Assembly (NCBI RefSeq): GCF_900005765.1
Contig: NC_041692.1
Coordinates: 2,046,001 to 2,110,000, forward strand
DNA: 64,000 nt
Direction of reading: 5' to 3'
Source of the DNA: Plasmodium relictum
Taxonomy: Eukaryota; Apicomplexa; Aconoidasida; Haemosporida; Plasmodiidae
The notes under the pieces: model-generated
Told to the model about the DNA's origin: nothing
Database searches by the model: none
Seen by the model: the letters and a program-made list of their open reading frames with translations, nothing else
Translations under genes and position numbers: made by a program
In this document: one piece after another, positions 34,894 to 46,099 of the stretch
How positions within the stretch are numbered: the stretch's first letter is position 1
How the letters are laid out: every line of letters starts with the position of its first letter

Positions 34894-35657
34894 CTTAATA
34901 TATATTAGAAAAAAACAGATATATTAAGTGTCGCATTATTTTTCTTTAATTTTAAAATTATTTCATTAAAATGGTATTATAAAAAATATTTTTTAAAAAT
35001 ATAAAACATGTAGTTTTGAACAAGGATTTTCATCAAGAATAAAAAAGTTTATTTAAAAATGAATATTAAATATATTTACTATTTAATTTTTTAATATATA
35101 AGGAAAAGAAATTTTAATTATGAAGATCAAGAAAAAATTTATATAAATACTAATTCTTTTTTTTTATATAATCATACTATCAAACAAAATTTTTTGCAAT
35201 TAAATAGCATTCCATTTACTTTTTTATAGAATCCTTTAAAAAAACATAACATTTCTTTCATACTTTAATTTGTTAAAAAATTTTTAGGAGAAAAAGAATA
35301 AAGTCGTAAATACTGTTTATATTATATTAAATAAACAACATAAATTACAAAAAAAAAAAAAAAAAATTTTAATAATTATTCATATACTTTTATTTTATAA
35401 TTTAACTTTAAATAAATAAAATATTAAAAAAATACCTTTTTTTATAATTGGCTATTTTGAAGTTTATAATATTTGTTAAAAAATTTTCTATATATATAAA
35501 AATATGAAAAAATTGGCTTTAATTTTTTGTAATTTTGTTATTTATATTTAATGACAAAATAATAAAGAAAAGTTTTATATTTCATCTGAAAAATACTATA
35601 TTAAATAATATAAATACATATACTTATTTATACATTTGCTTATTTTTTTATTTAAAA
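33752..35657. other. Long divergent intergenic region
   Basis: About 1.9 kb between the Asn-rich gene and PWP1. It holds many poly-A/T runs and a TA tract at about 34863-34891. Short frames here (for example 33846-34028 and the stretch upstream of 35658) are Phe/Ile/Tyr-rich and look like noise. Confidence 0.5.
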
Positions 35658-37489
35658 ATGATTAATAAAAAGTTGAATATAAAAAAAAAAAATATAAATA
35701 ATACTGTTGATACAAAAGAAAAAAAGAAGGTGAAACAAAAAGAAACTAAGGTAAGTGATATAGTGAGTTGTATAGCATGTTTATCTAAAGATAAAAAGAT
35801 ACAAAATAAAAACAAGAAGGATTTTTTAAAGTATAGCTAAAAATTATAAATATATACATATATATATATATTCTTTTTAAAAGAAGAATTAAATAATAAA
35901 TGGATATTTTCAAATATTTATTTTGTTTACATATTTATTATTTATTTTTTTTATTTTATTTTTTAATATATATAGCATATATGAAGAATCAGATTCGTCT
36001 TCCTACGAAAATGGTGTAAAAAAAAAAAAAAAGAAATATGAAAATGAAAATTCTTATAAATATAATGCATTAGAAAATATATTTAATGATGAAAAGAAAA
36101 GTAAAAAAATAATTTTGGAAGATTCTATTATATCTAATGATAAAAAATATATATATGAAGATGAATTAACTATAGGCAAAAATGATGCCTTAATTATAAA
36201 TGGGAAAATATATAAAGATGTAGGAACATTAGAAATTCATCTTTTTAATTATAATGATGATATCTTTAATATTTATGATGACGCAATAATTGATAATTAT
36301 CCGTTATGTTTAGAAATAATAAATCAGTGCTATTACGAAAATAAAAATATCGTAGCTATAGGTACGTTAAATCCAGATATAGGATTATGGGATTTAAATA
36401 ATATTGATACATTAGAACCTATAAATTATTTAGGAAATAGTCAAGTAGATATAAAAAAGGAAGAAAAAAAGAGAAAACTACATATAAAGAAAAAAAAAGA
36501 AAACGAAAAGAAAGAAAAAAAAAAAAATTATGAAAATAATTTGTGTGGACATACTGATTGTGTAACTTGTTTAAGTTCATCAAAATTAATAAGTAATTTA
36601 TTGTGTAGTGGATCGAAAGATCGCTCTATAAAATTATGGGATTTAAGTAATCTTTCTCATTTGCATACTTTTAGTTTTCACAAAAAAAAAATTAATAATG
36701 TTGCTTTTCATACAAAAGAAAAAAATATTTTGTTTTCAACTTCATCTGATAAAACATTAAAAATATATGATATAAGAAAAAATACAGTTGGTTTAAATAT
36801 TAATTTAGCAAGTACACCCGAATCTACTATATGGAGTAGATACGAGGAGCATGCCATTTTGTCATCTGATGTTAATGGTTATATTAATAAGGTGGACATA
36901 AGAAATATTAAATCCTCTAATCCGATTGATAATAATACATTAAAATTCAAAGCATTCAATAAATCTTGTGTTTCTTTATTAAGTACATATTACAAGGATT
37001 TAACTTTGGCTGGGTCAGAAGATGGTATTATTAAGGCTTATGATTTCAGTAAAGTTACTGAGAACGAGCCACTTTGTGTTTATACAAAAAATATTAAAAA
37101 GGTATAAATTTAAAAAAATTTAAATTAAATTTTTGTAATTCATTAATTTTTATTATTTGGATTCTTTTAAATATATCTTCATAATAATACATTAAGAAAA
37201 GATATATTTAAATGTTAATTTTTTTTTTTTGTTTTATATATTTATATAGTGTAAACTTTATATACATATTATAGTTATTTTTGAATATCCCTATTATTTT
37301 TGTGTTTATATTTCAATGTATTAACATTTTTTTCTTTTTATTCATCTATTTTATTTTTATATTCTTTAGAATTTATTTTATATGAAAGATAATGAGGACT
37401 GGCCTAATGTAGTATTTTTAGGAAGTGATAAATTATTTGATTGGGATTTAAAATCGTGTGAAGAAATATATAAACATTTCAAATTATAA
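35658..37489 (+). CDS. PWP1: PWP1-like WD40 ribosome-biogenesis protein, three exons
   Basis: Exons 35658-35830, 35976-37101 and 37370-37489 (donors GTATAG and GTATAA; acceptors ATATAG and TTTAG) give 472 residues, close to the ~500 of human PWP1. PWP1 is a nucleolar WD40 protein in large-subunit ribosome assembly. Markers: N-terminal VSDIVSCIACLSKDKK, matching the conserved 'VTCVAWVRRGVAK' start; a charged linker; DNYPLCLEIINQ and GTLNPDIGLWDL..DTLEPI (human '[20 protein letters not shown]'); a Lys-rich loop; then GHTDCVTCL, GSKDRSIKLWDLS, TSSDKTLKIYDIR and GSEDGIIKAYDF. The last exon, with FLGSDKLFDWDLKS, completes the final blade. I chose the ATG at 35658 because the upstream frame is intergenic-like; two ATGs further upstream are unlikely. 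Confidence 0.88.
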
Positions 37490-37986
37490 AAAAATTAAAA
37501 AAATATTTCTTTCTTTCTTTATTTTTATTTTATTTTATTTTTTTTTGTTGTTGTATGCATTAATTCTTCACAAATATTCTTTTTTCTTTTTTCTTTTTTT
37601 ATTTTTTACTTTTAAATCTTTCATAAAAAATTTTGAGTTTGAATGCTACTCTTGTAAATCTTTTTATATTTCTTATTCTTTAAAATTAGACTTGGCAACT
37701 ATTTTAATTGTTATTTTTTAATTCATTTATTTCTATTTGAATTATAATTTTGTTTCTTTTTTTTTTTTTTAATTATATGCTTATATATGCTTTACATCTA
37801 CATTATTAAATATAAAGATATATGTTTATCTATGTTTAATGTTTAATCCTTGTTATATTCTATATAAAATTTTTAATATGCAACCATATATTTTTTTTTA
37901 TATATATAATTATTCTATCATAATATCAATATTTATTATGTATAAATAAAAAAAAAAAAAAAATAAAAAAGAAAAAAATAGATACA

Positions 37987-38040
<54 letters not shown>

Positions 38041-38583
38041 ATACGGATTACTTGAAGAATAAAAGCAAACATAAATTTTGAACTTTATACATATTTCAAT
38101 GTAATAAAAAAAAATAAGTTTATATAATTAAAAAAATGTAATTAAATATAATTAAACATTAGTAAATAAGATATAATAATTATCATTTAATTAAATAAAG
38201 CGAAATGAAATTAAACAAGTCATTTGATGAATTATATTTAAAAAAAGAAAAAAAATTAAAAAATATATACATAATAATGCAGGTGCAAAAAAAAAAAAAA
38301 AAAAAAAAAAAATTCCAAAAACATAAATTGTGAATATTCATTAATTATAAATGTTATTTTGTTCTTTTCTTTAAAAAAAAAAAAAAAAATTAAAAATATG
38401 AAATAAAAAAATTATATTTAAGTTTATCTTTCTCTGCTTTTTTTTTTTTTTTTTTTTATTATTTTAAATTGTTAACTGGTTGAAGTTAACTTTTTTTTTT
38501 TGGTTTAATATAAATTTAAAAAATTTTGTATATATTATTAATAGTGAAAAATTAAAAATTTTTATTATAAAAAAAAAAAAAAG
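37490..38583. other. Intergenic region with TA tract
   Basis: About 1.1 kb between two co-oriented genes. It contains a (TA)n run at about 37993-38038 and several poly-A runs of 15 or more. The 87-codon Phe/Leu/Ile-rich frame at 37458-37721 overlaps the end of PWP1 and is a poly-pyrimidine artefact. Confidence 0.5.
37993..38038. repeat. (TA)n microsatellite
   Basis: About 23 TA units in the intergenic spacer downstream of PWP1. Confidence 0.9.
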
Positions 38584-39613
38584 ATGGGATGCACAATTAG
38601 TAATTTAAGATGTGTGACTAACATTGCAGGTTTCAATTGAAAAAAAAATATGAAAAAAAAAGAAATACATAAATTGATAATATAATATTAAAATAGAATT
38701 ATTAAGATATTACAATATTTTTTGTATCATATATAATATTATTCTAAATATATATACATATAAATTCTACTTTAAAAAAAAATGAAGATAACAAATTTCC
38801 TCGTTTTTTAAATATACAATTTAATCCTATTTTTTGCATCGTGATAATGTCTTTAAAATGATATATTAAAAAAAAAAAACGAAAAAAGAAATAAAAAAAA
38901 AAAAGAAAGAAAAGTTTGCATATAAGTACATAAAAAATAAAATGGCGTTTAAATAATTAAGATGTATGAATAATATTTAAAAAAAAAAAAATATTTTTTT
39001 TATAATTTTTTTTTTTTTTTTCGTAGGCTTATCAAGTTTAATAATTTCACTCTTCCCCAAATTAATTATTAAGAACCCACAAATATTAAGACCTTTATTA
39101 AATGTAAGTTGGGGTTATTTATTCGGATCAACTTTTTGGTTGTGTTTCTTTTCAGAAATTGGCGTTCTAAGAGGATTCAAAGATATGAAAAGTCTCCCAT
39201 TACCTGATAATGCCGAGGATGCTAAAAGACTTTTAGAAGAACATAAGAAACTAGAATCTGATTTTAATAGAAGAAGTATTGATTTTCAATATTTTTTTAG
39301 TTTATCTACTCTTTTTTCTGGTATATTATTATTATCTACTGTTAGACTTGCAACCCACAATATACAATTAAGAATTAGCTCATCAGTTGTTGCGATATCA
39401 TGCTTATTAAATAGCTTATATTTTTATAATAAAATATATAAATTAAAACAAAAGAAAGAAAATTTATATAATGAATTAATTGAAAATCCACAAAACGACA
39501 CAACAATCGCAGCATTAAAAAAGAATAAAAAAGAATTTCATATTTATCATGGATTATCTATTTTGTCTTTATACTTATCCTTTTTTGGTTTAACACCTTA
39601 TATATTTACATAA
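38584..39613 (+). CDS. TMEM205/DUF4149-like four-helix membrane protein with N-myristoylation signal
   Basis: Exons 38584-38629 and 39027-39613 (phase 1, donor GTTTCA, acceptor TCGTAG) give 210 residues. The second exon matches the TMEM205-type layout: WGYLFGSTFWLCFFSEIGVLRG near 50-71 (human 'GAWGMQMWVTFVSGFLLFR'), two central hydrophobic segments (FFSLSTLFSGILLL, SSVVAISCLLNSLYFY), and FHIYHGLSILSLYLSFFGL near the end (human 'FFRYHGLSSLCNL'). About 40 charged residues separate helices 1 and 2. The first exon supplies MGCTISNLRC: Gly2 and Ser6 fit the N-myristoyltransferase consensus, and Cys3/Cys10 could be palmitoylated. Exon 1 rests on phase and motif agreement, so it needs transcript support. 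Co-oriented with PWP1 and HUB1. Confidence 0.75.
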
Positions 39614-40794
39614 GATAATTTAAATTTCTTATTTAAGTTAAATAATTTTAATCCTTCTTAAAACATAAATATATGTAATAATGTGTAATGTGCACTTTAC
39701 ATATTAAGAACAAAAAGTAAATATTTATTCATCTTTATATATATATATATGCATATTTAAAAATAATATGTCAAAAAAAAAAAAAAAAATTAAAATGTAA
39801 AAAAAATATTGAAAAATATACTATTATAAAAAAAATAAAAAATAAATATATTAATATATAAGTAAAATATGTTTTTATATATATAGTAATTATTTTTATT
39901 GAAAAAAATAAAAATTAATATTTTTAAAATACAAAAAAATTTTAATTAGACGTATACTTTTTACATTTTTTTAAATAAAAAACAGTAATTTTTCTTATTT
40001 ATTAAATTTTTTTATAATTTTTTACATTTTACAATTGTATTTATGATAAAACTAATGAACAAATAAACTATATATTTACGAAATAAATTATTATCTAAGT
40101 AGAATTGTAGATATTATATATATAGATAATTCTTTCATTTTAAATTAAACAAAAGTACTTTATTTTATCTGTATCATTACAGTTTATTACTTTATAAAAT
40201 AGGCGTTAAAAAAATAAAAAAAAAAAATTTATTCTTCAATAAAAATAATAAAGAAATGAAAAGCACAATAGAAATTCCTTAATATCTAAACTTTTTTTAT
40301 AAAAATTGTAAAACATTTAAAATTATAAACTGAGTTTTTTCGTCATACAAATTTTTCAATATTTAAGAAGCATGTTTATAAGTAAAAAAAAAAAAAAATT
40401 TAATGTTTATGAATTTTAAAATCTAGATAAACAAAATGCTTAAGTTTATTTTTTGAATAAATAAGTGAAATATGAAAACTTTATTTATTTAAAGTATTTA
40501 TATAAATATTTCAATTTTTTTTTTAAGAAAAAATTTAATTTTCAAACAAAAATTGTATTTTTTTAAAAAAAAAATAGAAGATTAAAATCTAACAAAGTAA
40601 TTAAATTAATATATATAAATTAAATAAGAAAAAAAAAGAAGTCAAAATTTCTTTTATCATAAAAACTTGGGAAAAATTAAATTCATTGGTATAAAATAAG
40701 GAGCTCTAATAATTATATAAATATTAATATGAGAATTATAAAATAGAAAAAAACAATTTAGAGAAATATTTTTTGTGAATAAAATATTAATAAA
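39614..40794. other. Intergenic region upstream of HUB1
   Basis: About 1.2 kb, A/T-rich with poly-A runs. It contains one GTGCAC at 39690-39695, which equals the published AP2-I core motif; a single hexamer is weak evidence. Nothing coding-like. Confidence 0.5.
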
Positions 40795-41087
40795 ATGATA
40801 GAAGTAATATTAAATGATCGATTAGGAAAGAAAATAAGAGTAAAGTGTAACCCAGATGATACTATAGGAGACTTAAAGAAACTTGTTGCTGCTCAAACAG
40901 GTTAGTATTTGTTTAAAAAATATATATAATTATATATTTATTATTATTATTATTTTTTTTTTATTAAATAGGAACAAGAGCTGACAAAATAAGAATTCAA
41001 AAATGGTATATTATTTACAAAGATCATATAACTTTACAAGATTATGAAATTAAAGATGGAATGAGCCTAGAATTATATTACAACTAA
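40795..41087 (+). CDS. HUB1: HUB1/UBL5 ubiquitin-like splicing modifier, two exons
   Basis: Exons 40795-40900 and 40972-41087 (phase 1, donor GTTAGT, acceptor AAATAG) give 73 residues, exactly the usual length of UBL5. It starts [19 protein letters not shown], continues with [16 protein letters not shown] and ends [10 protein letters not shown], with the tyrosine pair plus one residue in place of a Gly-Gly tail. It is therefore expected to act non-covalently. Asp22, which contacts HIND motifs of Snu66-type splicing proteins in yeast, is present. Hub1 modulates spliceosome activity and 5' splice-site choice; the tiny gene itself needs splicing of a 71-base intron. It is not found by single-frame ORF search with ordinary length cut-offs. 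Confidence 0.97.
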
Positions 41088-42296
41088 GTAAAAATAAAAT
41101 AATATAAAACATTATATGGAAGACTTAATTGTTTATGATTCACTATATTTTTTCAGAAAAAAAAGTGATAATTAAAAAATTGTTTTAATATAAAAACAGG
41201 AAAAAGAGAAAAGGATATATACATATAATATCTTTATATTGTACTTAATTTATGTTTCTATACAAGAAAATAAGAAATTCTTTAAAAATATACGAAAAAT
41301 TATATAGACATTTTTCATATATTACCATTTTAAGTAATATTATCTTTTTTTTGTAAAGTATTATTTGACAATTTTAAGTAAATAATTATTATTTTTTAAA
41401 TTTTATAATTTATATATGGTTTTTTTTTTTTTTTTTTTTTTCTGTTTTTATTTTATTTTATTCATTATATATTATTATTTATTTTTTTTTTTTTTTACTT
41501 TATAATAATAAAGAAGATTCCCCTTTGAGTAATATTTGAGAATTTTAAATTTAAAATGTTTTTTAAAATTATTTTTAAATGAAAATAAATACGAAAATAA
41601 TGGTGATAAAAAAAAAAAGAAATTTTAACTTCATTTAAAAATGTTAGTAAAAAATTATTATATAATCTCTTTTCATTTAATTTCTTAATTATTTAATTTA
41701 TATTTTGTGTATAATTTAGTTTTGTATCATTTTCTTATGTAATTTATATTTTTATTTTTTTTTGCTTTTTTTTTTTTTTTTTATATTTTTTTAATTTTTA
41801 TTTATTTTATTTAATTTAAAATGTATTTTTTAATTTTTAATTTTTTAATAAATTTTATTTTTTCTTAAAAAATTAGAATAATATATTTTCGTGTTGTATG
41901 TATAATTTTGACAAAAAATAACGTTTTCATAAAAAAAAAATTTTTTAATTCGTGTTTTAATCTTATTTTATTTTTTATTCGTTTATTTGATATACTGATG
42001 AATTTATAAAATAATATATATTTATATACTATAAATTATTGTTAATTCATTTTGATATTTTTCATATATAAATAAAACATCTAATAAATAGTATAAAAAT
42101 AAACATATTTTAATTATATATTGTACATAAATCCTTTTTATTTTTTTTAATTTTATTCTTATTCTTATGAAATTGAATATTTGTAATAATTCTTTTTAAT
42201 TATATATATTTTCAAATATTTTTTATTCGTAGGAAATATATTTTTTTTAATTTATTTTTTTATATCTATATTATATTAGAAAAAAGTATATTTAAA
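41088..42296. other. Intergenic region
   Basis: About 1.2 kb between two co-oriented genes, with dense poly-T tracts around 41420-41500 and 41765-41785. No coding-like segment. Confidence 0.5.
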
Positions 42297-44240
42297 ATGA
42301 ATAACAGCTTATATAAATTTTTAGAGGTAAGTATATTGGCAGGTGGATTTTTTTTTATTTGGTATTTAACTAGTGAAAAAAGATTAAAAAGAAAAAAAAA
42401 AATTATAAAAGAAAATATTTTATTGATATTAAGGCATTTATGCCTAGAAATATATAAAATATTAAATGAAACATCAAAAACCAGCAAAAATGTTTATGAT
42501 ATGCTGAAAGATCAGCCCAATGCAAGTATTGAGTTAAGTAAATTAGAAGAAGTGTTATTAAATAATGGTTGTAAAAAAAAAATTGAAGATACTGAAAAAG
42601 AGGTTTTAAATAAATTTAACTTAAGTGTAGAAGATTTTTATGATGAATTAAAAAATTATGAAAAAGATGCAGATATTCAAAAATCTCTTAAATCAATAAA
42701 AAAGATGTATAATGAATCATTACTAGGCTTACAACCAAAATTGCCTTCAATTGATGAAAATATTTCAGAAGATATAATTATTAATTTAACTAGCATGATT
42801 TATAAGGAAAAAAGAAAGGTATATAAATCAGAAATAAATTCAATGATTAAGAAAAATGAAAATTTAAATGTAGATACATTTTCAAACGCAGAATTTTTTG
42901 AAAAGTTGCAGAAGTCTACTGAACATGTAGAAGAAAAAGTCATTAAAGAAAATATTAATCTTATACCAAATCTATTTACTTTTAAATATCTTGTAAATTA
43001 TTATTCTAATAACGAAAGTTTTCTACAAAAAAAAAAATATTTAGAATCAAAACATGGAGAGAAAATGATTAAAATATTAAAAATTAAAAAAAATAAAAAA
43101 AAAAAAAAAGTTACCAAAGATAGCAGTAATAATAGCTTAAGAAGTACTCCTAGCTTTACCTCTTTGGGTGATAATCAGAACTCAGATAGAAGTGTTATTA
43201 CTAGTCAAATTAATATAAATAAATTGGAAAGCAAAGAAAATTTAGATAAAATTAATGAACTTGAGGATAAACATAACATCGAAGATCAAATATGTAATTC
43301 AGAAAAAATAAAAAATGAAAAAGATACAAATGAAATAGAAATTAAAAAAATTTTGAATGAAGTGCAATATGAAAATGAAGCAAAAAATAATGAAAATTTA
43401 TTAAATAAAGATGCAAATGAAAATAAAGAAAATGAAAATATAACTGAAAATGAAGATATAATTAAAAATAAAAAAATTGAAGACCAAAATATAGTTGAGA
43501 ATGAAAATATAAATAAAAAAGAGAATGAAGATATAATTGTAAATGAAGGTATAGTTGAGAATGAAAGTATAAATAAAAAAGAAAATGAAGATATAGTTGA
43601 GAATGAAAGTATAAATAAAAAAGAAAATGAAGATATAGTTGAGAATGAAAATATAAATAAAAAAGAAAATGAAGATATAATTGAGAATGAAAATATAAAT
43701 AAAAAAGAGAATGAAGATATAATTGAAAATGAAGATATAGTTGAGAAGGAAAGTATAAATAAAAAAGAAAATGAAGATATAGTTGAGAAGGAAAGTATAA
43801 ATAAAAAAGAAAATGAAGATATAGTTGAGAATGAAAATATAAATAAAAAGGAAGAGAGTGAAGATAAAATAATTCAAAATATAAGTCATGATATAAATGG
43901 TAACCCCAATAACATTAAAGGGACTACAAATGATGAAGTTTTGAATGAAAATAACAAAGAAAAAAGCTATATTCATGAAAAAGAAAAGGAATTTGACAAA
44001 ACTGAATGTGAATTGAAAGATGAACACAATAAAATTAAGAATAATTTTGAAATGAAAGACGATATTGAAATAACGAGTTCTTTAGAACATTCTTGCGATA
44101 AAGAAGAGTCACATGAAAATGATTTGCCATATATTAAAGGACAAGAAAAAAATGAGAATTTAGGTCAAAATAATTTAGAAAGTAAAAAAGACATACCAAT
44201 AAAAAGTAATGGGAAAAAAAAGAAATGGAAAAGGAAGTAG
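42297..44240 (+). CDS. Membrane-anchored Glu/Asn/Lys-repeat protein of unknown function (647 aa)
   Basis: A single open frame. Residues about 11-25 (VSILAGGFFFIWYL) form one transmembrane or signal-anchor segment, followed by a basic stretch (SEKRLKRKKKIIKEN), so the large remainder is predicted to face the cytosol. About residues 40-270 look ordered and helical (RHLCLEIYKILNETSKT, EEVLLNNGCKKKIEDTEKEV), ending in a basic KKNKKKKK cluster. After about 290 the protein is charged and low-complexity, with 14-residue repeats of the type NEDIVENESINKKE from roughly 395 to 521. It ends in a basic GKKKKWKRK tail. No domain family is recognised. Confidence 0.82.
   Translation: MNNSLYKFLEVSILAGGFFFIWYLTSEKRLKRKKKIIKENILLILRHLCLEIYKILNETSKTSKNVYDMLKDQPNASIELSKLEEVLLNNGCKKKIEDTEKEVLNKFNLSVEDFYDELKNYEKDADIQKSLKSIKKMYNESLLGLQPKLPSIDENISEDIIINLTSMIYKEKRKVYKSEINSMIKKNENLNVDTFSNAEFFEKLQKSTEHVEEKVIKENINLIPNLFTFKYLVNYYSNNESFLQKKKYLESKHGEKMIKILKIKKNKKKKKVTKDSSNNSLRSTPSFTSLGDNQNSDRSVITSQININKLESKENLDKINELEDKHNIEDQICNSEKIKNEKDTNEIEIKKILNEVQYENEAKNNENLLNKDANENKENENITENEDIIKNKKIEDQNIVENENINKKENEDIIVNEGIVENESINKKENEDIVENESINKKENEDIVENENINKKENEDIIENENINKKENEDIIENEDIVEKESINKKENEDIVEKESINKKENEDIVENENINKKEESEDKIIQNISHDINGNPNNIKGTTNDEVLNENNKEKSYIHEKEKEFDKTECELKDEHNKIKNNFEMKDDIEITSSLEHSCDKEESHENDLPYIKGQEKNENLGQNNLESKKDIPIKSNGKKKKWKRK
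43480..43860. repeat. 42-bp coding minisatellite (NEDIVENESINKKE)
   Basis: About eight imperfect 42-base units encode a Glu/Asn/Lys/Ile tetradecapeptide. Units differ mainly at I/V, N/S and N/K positions; one unit is extended by a partial duplication of NEDI. Confidence 0.9.
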
Positions 44241-45486
44241 AAAGATAAAAGTTCTTGCATAAATAAATAAGGAATATTTGTTTGAAATAAGAAAAAAGTA
44301 TCTGCTCATATTCTTACATATATTATAAACTTTTTTCATTTTTATAAAAAATTGTTTTAAAATTTTTAAGAATAATAATTTTATACTTTTAATATGTAAT
44401 TATGTACCTTTATATATATTTGTTACATATTTTAAAAAAAAAAAAGTATCTTTTAAACTATTTAATACATGTATTAATAATGCTTATGTGCAATTTTTTT
44501 TTTTTTGCTAATTATCCCTGATAGTTTTCCTTTTCAATTTTTAAAAACTAAAAATATCTTCTTTTAATTTAAAAATATAAAGAATATATATATATCTTCA
44601 TTTATTTTTTTATAAAAAAAAAAAAAGACGTTACTTTGCGCAAAAATAGAATTATTTATGATTTTAAGTAAAAAATGGTCTAAAAAAATTATTATAATTC
44701 TATTTTTTTTTTAATACATAACATGTATCTTTTTTTTTTTTTAGACATTTCTATTCAAAAAAAAAAAAAAATAATGAAAATATCCTTATATATTTCATAA
44801 AAATAATTTTAAAATTTTATATTTAAAAAAGAATAAGCTAAGTAATAAAAATAAATAATCTATATTGAAAATATAGGAAAAACTATTTTTTATAAAATGT
44901 TTAAAAAAAAAAAAATTTCTGTTTTTTGTTATTTGAAAAAAAGACAAATATATGATAAATAATTTTTAAGGAACTCATAAAGTCATAATAAAATATAAAA
45001 TAATACATTTTTTTTATAAATACTTCATTAATTATATATAATTAAAAAAATAGGAATTAGCATTATTTTAATTAAATATTTTTTTTTAATCTTTCTTTTT
45101 TTTTAATAAAATTATATTAGCATGCAACTATTAATTGAAGCTATAGGAAAAATTTATGTAAAATTTTAAAAATTCACTTTAAAGTAATTTTTGAAAAAAA
45201 TTAATATACATTACTTAAAAAACCTATTTGAGATATATATATATATATGCAAACAAAAATTATAAAAAAATGAAAAATTTATTGAATAAATTTTTTTAAA
45301 AATTTGCTTCATGTACACATGAGTTTAAGAAAATTAATACTAGCAATATATATTTTTTTTTAATAAAAAAATAAAATAAAATTTTTGTAGATAATTATTC
45401 AAAAAAAAAAAAAAAAAAGAAAAAAAATTTAATATTTAATTTAAATATTTACTTTAAAAATTTAATAATTTTTTTTTTTTGAAAAT
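44241..45486. other. Intergenic region
   Basis: About 1.2 kb of A/T-rich spacer with several poly-A and poly-T runs. Nothing coding-like seen. Confidence 0.5.
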
Positions 45487-46099
45487 ATGGCGATTCTATA
45501 TAGTAATTTACCAAACATTAGTTTAAGATTTTTATCCGTAACTTCAGGTATTTTTTTTTTTTTTTTTTTTACTTATGTTCATTGAATTCTTTTTTATTTT
45601 TATTAATGTTATATAAAATTTTATTCATTTCATTTTATTTTATTTTTTACAAAGTAAATTGTATGTCAAATTTTTTGTGAAAATTTATATTTTTTGTTTA
45701 GGAATTTTGATGATAACATCAGGAATATTAAATATTTTTAATTTATTTCAAATAGTTTTAAATTTATACATAATATGTTCGGGGGTTTTGTTAATTTTAT
45801 GTGATATAAAAACTTTTCGTTTTTATAGATTTATTGAATTTTTATTTACAGTAATTGGTAGATGTCTTTATATTCTTATAATAGGATCTATTATAATTAA
45901 CAAATCATTCCTTAATATATTAATTGGTCTAATTATAATTATTATTTCACTTTTATATTTAGTTCTAGGATATTATAATGGAATACCTGTACCATTAATG
46001 GACAAAAATTATATTAGCAGATTTACAGAAAGTAAAAATAACATGAGTTCATGTTCTTTGGAAACCACTCATGAATTAAGTTTAGATGGAAAAAAATAG
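45487..46099 (+). CDS. COPI-associated/TVP15-like Golgi membrane protein, two exons
   Basis: Exons 45487-45547 and 45702-46099 (phase 1, donor GTATTT, acceptor GTTTAG) give 152 residues. The family (COPI-associated proteins, yeast TVP15) comprises small four-helix proteins of the Golgi and early secretory membranes. Visible are four hydrophobic segments: GILMITSGILNIFNLFQI, LNLYIICSGVLLILCDI, the conserved-looking FIEFLFTVIGRCLYILIIGSI with its mid-helix Gly-Arg, and a last long helix before YYNGIPVPLM. The first exon (MAILYSNLPNISLRFLSVTSG) provides the lead-in to helix 1. The C-terminal ~30 residues are hydrophilic and Ser-rich, probably a cytosolic tail. The family call is from topology and the GR motif. 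Confidence 0.7.

Noticed and set aside
35535-35657. Upstream extension of PWP1 exon 1 to an earlier ATG
   Set aside because: The extra residues are hydrophobic and low-complexity; the ATG at 35658 sits right before the Lys-rich start that leads into the conserved VSDIVSCIACLSK segment.
37458-37721. 87-codon + strand ORF after PWP1
   Set aside because: Starts within the last PWP1 exon in another frame and consists of poly-T-derived Phe/Leu.
43401-44027. Minus-strand frame of Phe/Ile/Tyr repeats
   Set aside because: Antisense of the 42-bp repeat in the 647-residue + strand gene.
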